From NCBI RefSeq assembly GCF_000737765.1, contig NZ_JPRI01000001.1:930001-994000 (forward strand): 64,000 bases of DNA, in the 5' to 3' direction. The position numbers were made by a program, and so were the translations under genes. Source of the stretch: Chryseobacterium vrystaatense (GTDB lineage Bacteria; Bacteroidota; Bacteroidia; Flavobacteriales; Weeksellaceae). The notes under the pieces were generated by a model. That model saw only the letters and a program-made list of their open reading frames with translations, made no database searches and had not been told where the DNA came from. Shown here one piece after another: positions 8,760-16,321 of this stretch (within the stretch, counting starts at the first letter, position 1; each line of letters begins with the position of its first letter).

Positions 8760-10169
8760 CTATAGGGTTTTTGACTGACATACAAAGTCAGTGGTAGGAA
8801 ATTTTTCTGTCTTTTTAATACCGTTGAAGCCTCCTTCTATTTCGGTAAAATTTCTGATTCCGTGTGAGTTAAGGATGCTTGCTGCGATCATGCTTCTGTA
8901 TCCTCCGGCACAGTGCAGGAAGAAATGCTCAGAATCATCAATAGTTTTTACCCAGTCGCTGATGGTATCTAAGGGTTTATTAAATGCATTGTCAATGTGT
9001 TCAGCAGAATATTCGCTCAGTTTTCTTACATCAATTACCTTGGCATTTTCTGTAAACTGTTCTGCAAATTCAGCTGGGCTTATTCTTTTGATCTCATCAA
9101 CTTCTTTTCCTGTGCTTTTCCATGCACTGAAACTGCCGTCCAAATATCCTAACACATTATCAAAACCAACTCTGCTTAATCGGGTAATAACCTCTTCTTC
9201 AGTACCTTCATCCGTAACGAGTAAAAGAGGATGCTTTACATCTACGATCATATTTCCAACCCATGGGGCGAAATCTCCTTTCAGACCTATGTTTACAGAA
9301 TTAGGAATAAATCCTTTATGAAATTCCGCAGGGCTTCTTGTATCTAATATCAAAGCGCCTGTTTCCTCTGCAAATTCTTCGAAATCTTCTGCAGCAATGG
9401 GGCTTAGGCCTTTATTCATTACTACATCAAGACTTTCATATCCGCCCTTGTTCATCGCTACGTTCATTCCGAAATACTTCGGTGGAGCGGTAAGGCCGTC
9501 GAGAACCTCTCTGATAAATGATTCTTTGTCCGGCTGGTTTAGGGCATAATTGGTTTTTTTCTGATTTCCTAAAATATCCACTGTTTCCTTCTGCATGTTT
9601 TTTCCACAAGCCGAACCCGCACCGTGTGCAGGATAAACCGTAATGCTGTCATTTAATGGTAAGATCTTGGTATGAAGGCTGTCATACAGAATTCCTGCAA
9701 GATCTTCCTGTGTAAGGCTTGTAGCCTTTTGGGCAAGGTCAGGTCTTCCAACGTCTCCTAAAAATAAGGTGTCACCTGTAAAAATAGCCGTTTCAACACC
9801 ATTTTCGTCGATGAGTAAATATGTTGTGCTCTCCATCGTATGTCCTGGAGTGTGCAGTACTTTTATTTTTATTTTTCCGATCTCAAAAATTTGATTGTCT
9901 TCAGCGATAATAGCCTCAAATGCGGGCTGTGCAGTAGGTCCGTAAACGATAGGAGCTCCTGTTTTTTTACTTAGATCCAAATGTCCTGAAACAAAATCAG
10001 CGTGGAAATGGGTCTCGAAAATATATTTTAAAGTTACATTGTCTTTATTAAGGCGATCCAGATAAGGTTTTACCTCTCTCAATGGATCAATAATAGCAGC
10101 TTCATTTTCTGATACAATATAATATGCTCCCTGGGCAAGGCATCCTGTATATATTTGTTCAACTTTCAT
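8760..10169 (-). CDS. MBL-fold persulfide dioxygenase / double rhodanese (CstB-like)
   Basis: 469 residues from the ATG at 10169 (a TTG at 10184 is less likely). The N-terminal metallo-beta-lactamase domain has THFHADFVSGH (His54, His56, Asp58, His63), HTPGHT and FTGDTLF, as in ETHE1/CstB persulfide dioxygenases. Two rhodanese domains follow. The first (LILDTRSPAEFHKG ... LLLVTDEG) lacks the catalytic cysteine. The second (KVIDVRKLSEYSAEH ... FLHCAGGYRS) keeps it. Such proteins oxidise persulfides to sulfite and transfer sulfur to thiosulfate. It heads the operon with the rhodanese lipoprotein and thioredoxin. No CstR/SqrR-type repressor or SQR gene is visible nearby. Confidence 0.88.
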   Translation of the reverse strand: MKVEQIYTGCLAQGAYYIVSENEAAIIDPLREVKPYLDRLNKDNVTLKYIFETHFHADFVSGHLDLSKKTGAPIVYGPTAQPAFEAIIAEDNQIFEIGKIKIKVLHTPGHTMESTTYLLIDENGVETAIFTGDTLFLGDVGRPDLAQKATSLTQEDLAGILYDSLHTKILPLNDSITVYPAHGAGSACGKNMQKETVDILGNQKKTNYALNQPDKESFIREVLDGLTAPPKYFGMNVAMNKGGYESLDVVMNKGLSPIAAEDFEEFAEETGALILDTRSPAEFHKGFIPNSVNIGLKGDFAPWVGNMIVDVKHPLLLVTDEGTEEEVITRLSRVGFDNVLGYLDGSFSAWKSTGKEVDEIKRISPAEFAEQFTENAKVIDVRKLSEYSAEHIDNAFNKPLDTISDWVKTIDDSEHFFLHCAGGYRSMIAASILNSHGIRNFTEIEGGFNGIKKTEKFPTTDFVCQSKTL

Positions 10170-10284
10170 CTTATTTATAAACAATTTTGTTGTTGATATT
10201 AATCTACAAAAATCGGGTTTTATTTTTAAAACCAGGTCAAAATAGAGAAACTATAACGATAGAATAAATCTATATACTCTTTAT

Positions 10285-11340
10285 TTATTCTAATTTATAA
10301 AATATTTTGTAAAAAATCTGATTCGTATCTTCCGAAATATTCTTGTCTATTTTGAACTGGATGTAATCGTCTTTTTTATCCGCACCCTGATCGTAATTAA
10401 TTATTCGGTCATATTTTTCATAGATGTGATCCTTGATTCTTCCGTTGTCTGCTATTCTGATCATTTCATCAAAGTACTTCTTGGTATCCTGATCCATTTT
10501 CCAATCTTTTTCATGAGCTTTATAGAATTCTATCATTTTTTCAATAGCAAATACCTCGGACTCAATATTCATATCACTGAATCCTGTCAGCAGTTCTTTC
10601 TTTTCTAAGTGAGTAGCCAGCCATTCAATTTTTGCCTGCGCAGCGATGATCGTAGAATTGATCATCATAGAATCCCTCTTGACAACATGAGATAGAATAA
10701 TGTCAGGTGCCTGACTTATCGAAAGCGTTTTTTTTGATGCAATATTCAGCAGTCCGAAATAGTTTTCAGTTTTATCTTTTAGTTCTGATAGCTGATCGGA
10801 GGTCATATTATCACTTGATACTCTGATCTTAAAGCCCCAGCCCCCGCATTCATAAATGGAAATGAGAGATTTTTTGTCTGTATATTTTACGCCATTGAAA
10901 AAATCAGGTCGCCCCATTGAATGATCAAAAACTGAATAAATATAATTGACTTTTATGTGATCATTAGAAGCGCTTCCAAACGAAGGTTTGAGATCGGTAC
11001 CTTTATTAGAATTTTGATTAAGGGCGTACCCGTATGCGGAAAACTCATCTCTTAATAACTGATTGTCAATTTCTTTTTTAGGGTAAATGTATACAGTGAG
11101 TGTAGTTTTGTCTTTTTTAGTTTTTTGCTGAACATAGCCTACCGCCAAATGATTATTCTTAAGATCATAGGAGTATATAGCTTCCCGTTGAAATCCTGAC
11201 CATAACGCAGGGAATATAGTAGAAGTAGCTTCATGAGTAAAGTCTCCTTTTACGGATAAATTCACAGGCTTTATTCTTTTCTGGGAAAAAACGGTTACAG
11301 ATAAAAGGTAAAATATAATGAGTAAATTTTTCTTGAACAT
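10285..11340 (-). CDS. Secreted protein of unknown function
   Basis: 351 residues from the ATG at 11340, chosen because it begins a good signal peptide (MFKKNLLIIFYLLSVTVFSQ). The mature protein has a mixed alpha/beta first half (GYVQQKTKKDKTTLTVYIYP, ISIYECGGWGFKIRV) and a helical second half rich in Lys, Glu and Ile. No enzyme motif, lipobox or sorting domain was recognised. It has 30-60 base gaps to simple flanking sequence and no operon partner. Export to the periplasm or outside is the only inference offered. Confidence 0.65.
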   Translation of the reverse strand: MFKKNLLIIFYLLSVTVFSQKRIKPVNLSVKGDFTHEATSTIFPALWSGFQREAIYSYDLKNNHLAVGYVQQKTKKDKTTLTVYIYPKKEIDNQLLRDEFSAYGYALNQNSNKGTDLKPSFGSASNDHIKVNYIYSVFDHSMGRPDFFNGVKYTDKKSLISIYECGGWGFKIRVSSDNMTSDQLSELKDKTENYFGLLNIASKKTLSISQAPDIILSHVVKRDSMMINSTIIAAQAKIEWLATHLEKKELLTGFSDMNIESEVFAIEKMIEFYKAHEKDWKMDQDTKKYFDEMIRIADNGRIKDHIYEKYDRIINYDQGADKKDDYIQFKIDKNISEDTNQIFYKIFYKLE

Positions 11341-11493
11341 GATGCAATGCTGAATATTAAATGGGTTATACATTCATATACTAAAGTAAGTATTATTTGT
11401 AAAAGTGTAAAACTAAAATTAATCATGTAATATGACTTTAATGACCGAATGTTATACAAAAACTTTTATATTTATATGTTAAAAAAAGATCAG

Positions 11494-13020
11494 ATGGCAG
11501 ACAAAGCACAATTTATTGAAGAACTAAATACAAGATATACTCCAAAGGGAGAACACATTATACTGGGAAAAGGAATGCTGGATGGAGAAGTAGTACCGGA
11601 AGTTAATGTAACCATTCCATTAAAAACAATCAACCGCCACGGACTTATTGCGGGAGCTACAGGAACCGGGAAGACAAAAACGCTTCAGGTTTTTGCAGAG
11701 CAACTTTCTCACGCAGGGGTTCCTTCTTTGGTTTTGGATATTAAAGGGGATTTTTCCGGAATAGCGGAAGCAGGACAAATGAATCCCATTATTGAAGAAA
11801 GGTATGCCAAAACACAGCTTCCTTACAATCCACAAGCTTTTCCCGTTGAACTGATGAGTATTTCAGGTGGAAAAGGCGTAAAACTGAGAGCTACAGTAAC
11901 TGAATTCGGCCCGGTTCTATTAAGCAAGATTCTGGAATTAAACGATACTCAGCAGAGTATTATGTCTATCGTTTTTAAATACTGTGATGATAAAGGTCTT
12001 CCGCTAATTGATTTAAATGATTTAAAGAAAGTCCTGCAGTATGTAACTGATAATGCACAGGGAAAAGCTGAACTGGCAGCCAATTATGGGTCTATAGCTT
12101 CGGCTTCTTTGGGTACAATCCTGAGGTCCATTGTTGCATTGGAGCAACAGGGTGCGTCTGATTTCTTTGGTGAATTAAGCTTTGATGTTCATGATCTTCT
12201 TGAAACCAGAGATGGAAAAGGAGTCGTAAACATTCTAAGAGTAGCCGAGATCCAGAGTAAACCCCAGCTGTTCTCAACTTTTATGCTTTCGCTTTTTGCT
12301 GAAATTTATATGACATTCCCTGAAGAGGGAGACAGCGGAAAACCTAAATTGGTGCTTTTCATAGATGAAGCTCATTTAATTTTTGATGAATCTTCAAAAG
12401 CGCTGCTTTCACAGATAGAAACGATGGTGAAGTTAATCCGTTCGAAAGGTGTTGGTATCTATTTTATTACTCAGATTCCGGGAGATGTTCCTGAAAATGT
12501 ATTGTCCCAGCTGGGACTGAAAATCCAGCACGCATTGAGAGGATTTACAGCTAAAGATAAAAAAGAAATTACCAAGGCCGTTGAAAACTACCCGACAACA
12601 GAATTCTATAATGCATCAAGTCTGATCCAGAATCTGGGAATCGGGGAGGCATTTATTACTGCGCTGGATGAAAAAGGTATTCCTACACCACTTGTACACA
12701 CTTATCTGATTTCTCCTGAATCAAGAATGGATGTTCTGAATGATTCAGAAATTTCAGAGCTGACAGGGAAATCCGCTTTAGTAGCCAAGTATGAACAGCC
12801 TGTAGATAAAGAATCTGCTTATGAGATATTAACCAATAGAATGGAGCAGGCGGCTCAGAATCCTATACCTACTCAAAAAACAAGACCAGTGAAGGAAGAA
12901 CCGGGGATGTTTGAACAGGTATTGCAGAGTAAAGCGGGAAGAACTTTTACAAGCACTTTGATGCGCGAAGGAGCAAAAGCTATTTTGGGAATGTTTGGAC
13001 TCGGTGGAAGAAAGAGATAG
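11494..13020 (+). CDS. HerA-like ATPase (DUF853, YjgR family)
   Basis: 508 residues from the ATG at 11494 (upstream ATGs at 11449 and 11476 are in frame). Walker A is GATGTGKT (residues 54-61) and Walker B is LVLFIDEAHLIF. There is a sensor-type segment IYFITQIPGDVPENVL and the family end FGLGGRKR. This HerA/FtsK-superfamily group is typified by E. coli YjgR. Family members are predicted DNA- or protein-translocating ATPases of uncertain physiological role. No NurA-type nuclease is adjacent, so a resection function is not supported. It is divergent from the preceding secreted-protein gene and stands alone. Confidence 0.88.
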   Translation: MADKAQFIEELNTRYTPKGEHIILGKGMLDGEVVPEVNVTIPLKTINRHGLIAGATGTGKTKTLQVFAEQLSHAGVPSLVLDIKGDFSGIAEAGQMNPIIEERYAKTQLPYNPQAFPVELMSISGGKGVKLRATVTEFGPVLLSKILELNDTQQSIMSIVFKYCDDKGLPLIDLNDLKKVLQYVTDNAQGKAELAANYGSIASASLGTILRSIVALEQQGASDFFGELSFDVHDLLETRDGKGVVNILRVAEIQSKPQLFSTFMLSLFAEIYMTFPEEGDSGKPKLVLFIDEAHLIFDESSKALLSQIETMVKLIRSKGVGIYFITQIPGDVPENVLSQLGLKIQHALRGFTAKDKKEITKAVENYPTTEFYNASSLIQNLGIGEAFITALDEKGIPTPLVHTYLISPESRMDVLNDSEISELTGKSALVAKYEQPVDKESAYEILTNRMEQAAQNPIPTQKTRPVKEEPGMFEQVLQSKAGRTFTSTLMREGAKAILGMFGLGGRKR

Positions 13021-13375
13021 GATTTAAATTTTTATTTCCAAAAATAATTCTGCTATGAATAGAGTATCAGCTTTTTAATGTAACTGACCGAAGGTTTTAG
13101 ATCTGCTCATCGGCAGTATCAATAAGCATTTTACTTTTTTTGACATATTTTTTGTTATTTTAGCCACATTGCCTTTATAGGTAAACAAAAAACGGGCACA
13201 TTAGCTATTTGAAAAATATTTTCAGTTAACAGTCTGTATGTGCTTATATACTTTGTTTCAAATATCACAGATGATGTATGGCATGGGTTATGTATTAAGC
13301 CTCACAATATTAAGCTAAGGCTGAAGATCAGAATTATTAATATTAATTAAAAATAGCAGTATAACTAAAAATTCA
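13021..13375. other. Intergenic region without recognised feature
   Basis: This AT-rich stretch of 355 bases lies between two plus-strand genes. I see only very short reading frames (up to 26 codons) and no convincing terminator hairpin. It presumably holds the promoter of the downstream exonuclease gene, but no clean TAnnTTTG box was found. Confidence 0.4.
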
Positions 13376-14599
13376 ATGTATTCGATTATAGATATAGAAA
13401 GTAATGGTGCAGGTTATAGAGATGAATGCATTATAGATATAGCCATCTACAGGTATGATGGTCAGAAGATTACTGACCAGTTCATTTCTCTCGTAAATCC
13501 TGAAAGTGATATTACACCTTTTGTGCAAAAGCTGACAAGTATAACGCCCAAAATGGTTAAAACTGCGCCGAAATTTCATGAAATAGCAAAGAGAGTCATT
13601 GAAATCACTCAGAATACAACACTTGTAGGACATAATATTGATTTTGATTACAGAATGCTCCGCCAGTCTTTCAAAAGGCTTGGGTATGATTTTCAGACCA
13701 ATACTTTGGATACCATTCCTTTAGCTAAAAAATTGATCCCGGATGAAGTAAGCTACTCATTGGGGAAACTGGTGAAGTCGTTAGGGATTCCATTGACGAA
13801 TCACCACAGAGCCGAAGGTGATGCGAGGGCAACATTGGAGCTGTTTAAGCTTTTAGTCTCAAAAGATACAGAAAATGAGATTATTCAGAAACAGCATGAC
13901 GAAACCAATGCTAAAACATACATCAATAAGATCAAAGTTCTCACTCAGGATCTTCCCAATGAAAAAGGATTTGTCTATTTTCAGAATGAAGCAGGAAAAA
14001 TTATTTTGTCAGATTACGTACAGGATATCAATAAGTTTACAAAAAAAGTCTTTAATTCCAAGTCCAAAAAGTGGGAACAGCTTCAGAAAGACGTCGAACA
14101 GATTAATTATGAGCTTACCGGAACAGATATTATTGCAAAGCTGATCCTTAATTCCAAAAATATCAAAAGAAAGGAAGTCTTTCCGTTTGGACTTTATTTT
14201 CGAAACAATAAATACCTTGTTGAAAAGAATAAACTGAATAAAACAGAAAAGCCTATCCTGAAATTCAGATCTTTTACTCAGGGAACAAAAGCTGTTCAGT
14301 TTATCGGACTGCATGAAGAATTTAATGACCTTGATATATTCATAAAAAAAATAGATTTCAGAAAGAGAAATGAACTATGGCTGGGACAGGGAAGAAAATT
14401 GGGCGAAAAAATGTTCCTGATCATTGAAAATGGAAAAATAATTTCTTACGGTTTCTATGAGCTGTTTACCCAGATTCAAACGATGAGCAAAATTGCCAAG
14501 CTGAAAATTGATCTTCCTTTATCCTCCACAGATCTTCATAATGATCTTCAATTAGCACTCCTTCGCGGTGATTTTGAGACGTTGCCACTGCCTAAATAG
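13376..14599 (+). CDS. DnaQ-type 3'-5' exonuclease with degenerate GIY-YIG-like C-terminal region
   Basis: 407 residues. The N-terminal DEDDh exonuclease is intact: Asp6 and Glu8 (IIDIES), GHNIDFDY at 85-92, and His144 and Asp149 (HHRAEGDA). From about residue 192 the sequence follows the exonuclease-GIY-YIG fusion common in Bacteroidota (LPNEKGFVYF, then INYELTGTDIIAKLIL). The YIG strand and following basic helix are replaced (GKIILSDYVQDI), so the nuclease active site appears lost. Family members resemble the DNA polymerase III epsilon domain joined to a UvrC/Cho-like nuclease. Here only exonuclease activity is expected, with a repair or proofreading role inferred. Confidence 0.85.
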   Translation: MYSIIDIESNGAGYRDECIIDIAIYRYDGQKITDQFISLVNPESDITPFVQKLTSITPKMVKTAPKFHEIAKRVIEITQNTTLVGHNIDFDYRMLRQSFKRLGYDFQTNTLDTIPLAKKLIPDEVSYSLGKLVKSLGIPLTNHHRAEGDARATLELFKLLVSKDTENEIIQKQHDETNAKTYINKIKVLTQDLPNEKGFVYFQNEAGKIILSDYVQDINKFTKKVFNSKSKKWEQLQKDVEQINYELTGTDIIAKLILNSKNIKRKEVFPFGLYFRNNKYLVEKNKLNKTEKPILKFRSFTQGTKAVQFIGLHEEFNDLDIFIKKIDFRKRNELWLGQGRKLGEKMFLIIENGKIISYGFYELFTQIQTMSKIAKLKIDLPLSSTDLHNDLQLALLRGDFETLPLPK

Positions 14600-14677
14600 T
14601 GGAGAATTTAGACTTTATAGATTTTTATCAAAAGAAGTTGTCATCAAATCAATTTTCTTAAAATAAAAAATAAATAG

Positions 14678-14685
14678 TATTTTTG
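14678..14685 (+). promoter_or_regulatory. Promoter -7 box of the lysA leader
   Basis: TATTTTTG matches the Bacteroidota TAnnTTTG element. Transcription would start near 14691, 14 bases before the leader reading frame. Confidence 0.6.
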
Positions 14686-14704
14686 TAAAAAATAAATAGA
14701 AGCA

Positions 14705-14776
14705 ATGCAAAATTTTAAACAAATTAAAACTGGAAAAAAGGGAACTGTAAAGTTCTCTAAGGTTTGGAATATTTAA
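14705..14776 (+). CDS. Candidate lysine-rich leader peptide of lysA
   Basis: A 23-codon reading frame starts 20 bases after a good -7 box. It encodes MQNFKQIKTGKKGTVKFSKV followed by WNI; six of the 23 residues are lysine. It is followed after 31 bases by a strong hairpin with a T7 tract, and then by lysA. This is the architecture of a ribosome-mediated transcription attenuator, and the enriched residue is the product of the LysA pathway. A high AAA content is common in this AT-rich genome, so the lysine enrichment could be partly compositional. Translation is not demonstrated. Confidence 0.5.
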   Translation: MQNFKQIKTGKKGTVKFSKVWNI

Positions 14777-14807
14777 AAGACTTGTCTTGCATAAAAATAA
14801 TTAATGT

Positions 14808-14841
14808 GGCAGGTTCTTTATCTAAGAATCTGCCTTTTTTT
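14808..14841 (+). terminator. Terminator hairpin in the lysA leader (attenuator candidate)
   Basis: An 11-bp stem GGCAGGTTCTT/AAGAATCTGCC (one G-T pair) with a TATCT loop is followed by seven T. It ends 17 bases before the lysA start codon and after the leader reading frame, so it must be bypassed for lysA expression from the 14678 promoter. Confidence 0.8.
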
Positions 14842-14857
14842 ATGTTAAAATGAAATT

Positions 14858-16057
14858 ATGAATTCAAAAGAATTATTAAAGATTGCCAATGAGTTTGGCA
14901 CCCCGGTGTATGTTTACGATGCTGAATCCATCAAAGTACAATACGAGAAACTTACATCTTCTTTTTTAAAACACACAAAGTTTTTCTATGCGGCAAAGGC
15001 GTTGACAAACATCAACATTTTGAAGTACGTCAAGAACTTGGGTGCTTCTTTGGATTGTGTATCTATTAATGAAGTTAAACTTGGACTAAAAGTAGGATTC
15101 CCGAAAGAAAAAATATTATTTACTCCAAATTGTGTTGACTTAGCAGAAATAGAGGAAGCAATGACTTTCGGAGTTCATATTAACATAGATAATATTTCTA
15201 TTCTTGAGCAATTTGGGAATAAATATGGAAACACCTATCCGATCCTTGTAAGAATTAACCCACACATTTTTGCAGGCGGAAACTATAAAATTTCAACAGG
15301 GCATATCGATAGCAAGTTCGGTATTTCTATTCACCAGGTCCGTCATATCGAAAGAGTGATGAAAAGCACCAACCTTAATGTGGAAGGTCTTCATATGCAC
15401 ACAGGAAGCGAAATTAAAGATCCGGATGTTTTCCTTCAGGCACTGGATATCATGCTGGAGCTTTCCGAGCATTTCCCTAATCTTAAATATCTCGATATGG
15501 GAAGCGGTTTCAAAATTCCTTACCAGGACAGTGAAGAAGAAACGGATGTGAAAACACTAGGTAAGAAAGTGGAAAAAGTACTGTTCGAGTTCACAAAAGC
15601 TACAGGAAGAAAATTCGAATTATGGTTTGAGCCGGGAAAATTTCTTGTTGGAAAAAGCGGATATCTTTTAGTTAAAGCTAACGTGATCAAGCAAACGACT
15701 GCTACTGTATTTGTTGGTGTCAATTCAGGATTTAACCACCTGATCCGTCCCATGTTCTATGACTCTTATCATAAGATCGAAAACCTTTCTAATCCAAAAG
15801 GAGCAGAAAGAATTTATACCGTAGTAGGAAACATCTGCGAGACCGATACTTTTGCCTGGGACAGAAAGCTGAATGAAGTACGTGAAGGGGATATCCTTTG
15901 TTTCCATAATGCCGGAGCTTACGGTTTTGAAATGAGCTCAAACTTCAACTCAAGGTTAAAGCCTGCTGAGGTATTATTCTTAGACGGAAAAGCTCTCCTG
16001 ATCCGTAAAAGAGATGAGTTCGAAGATCTATTAAGAAACCAGATAGAAGTGATTTAA
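14858..16057 (+). CDS. lysA: Diaminopimelate decarboxylase
   Basis: 399 residues, a fold-type III PLP enzyme that converts meso-diaminopimelate to L-lysine. The PLP lysine is Lys47 in FFYAAKAL. Other hallmarks are GLHMHTGSEI, the glycine-rich phosphate site (LDMGSGFKIP), WFEPGKFLV, the CETDTF substrate-specificity segment and NAGAYGFEMSSNFNSR. Length and motifs agree with Bacteroidota LysA. It stands alone behind a terminator-containing leader, which suggests lysine-responsive control, and is followed by its own terminator. Confidence 0.95.
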   Translation: MNSKELLKIANEFGTPVYVYDAESIKVQYEKLTSSFLKHTKFFYAAKALTNINILKYVKNLGASLDCVSINEVKLGLKVGFPKEKILFTPNCVDLAEIEEAMTFGVHINIDNISILEQFGNKYGNTYPILVRINPHIFAGGNYKISTGHIDSKFGISIHQVRHIERVMKSTNLNVEGLHMHTGSEIKDPDVFLQALDIMLELSEHFPNLKYLDMGSGFKIPYQDSEEETDVKTLGKKVEKVLFEFTKATGRKFELWFEPGKFLVGKSGYLLVKANVIKQTTATVFVGVNSGFNHLIRPMFYDSYHKIENLSNPKGAERIYTVVGNICETDTFAWDRKLNEVREGDILCFHNAGAYGFEMSSNFNSRLKPAEVLFLDGKALLIRKRDEFEDLLRNQIEVI

Positions 16058-16076
16058 AATCAAATCTAAATTATAT

Positions 16077-16102
16077 AAGCTCCGTAGATTTCTGCGGAGC
16101 TT
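16077..16102 (+). terminator. Terminator of lysA
   Basis: AAGCTCCG pairs with CGGAGCTT around a partly paired inner loop, followed by TTTTTG. It lies 20 bases after the lysA stop. Confidence 0.8.
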
Positions 16103-16195
16103 TTTGTTTTGAAAAACAGTCTATAAGGTTGTGTTTTTCGAATTAGGTCACTTATTAACGTCCTTTAATTTATTGAAATTTTAAGACTTTGCAGG

Positions 16196-16226
16196 CTTGA
16201 GAATTATAATTTATTAGCTAAATTTG
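16196..16226 (+). promoter_or_regulatory. Promoter of poxB-MFS operon
   Basis: CTTG (16196-16199) and TAAATTTG (16219-16226) are separated by 19 bases, a close match to the Bacteroidota -33/-7 arrangement. The start site would be near 16232, leaving a 5' UTR of about 90 bases. Confidence 0.6.
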
Positions 16227-16321
16227 AGAGAGAGAAGATTTTTTTTAATACTAAAAATATCCGTTCATCCATATTCTCTTCAGTATTCTATAACGAAAAT
16301 AAACACCAAAAATATAGTATT

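Noticed and set aside
8374..8781. Longer start for the rhodanese lipoprotein
   Set aside because: It would overlap the upstream gene and hide a clear lipoprotein signal that begins at 8748.
13021..13375. Small gene or RNA in the long gap before the exonuclease
   Set aside because: Frames are 26 codons or shorter, with no promoter-terminator pair and no recognisable RNA motif.
14705..14776. Leader frame as a cold-shock protein remnant (GTVKFS resembles GTVKFF)
   Set aside because: Only five or six residues match and nothing downstream continues the fold.
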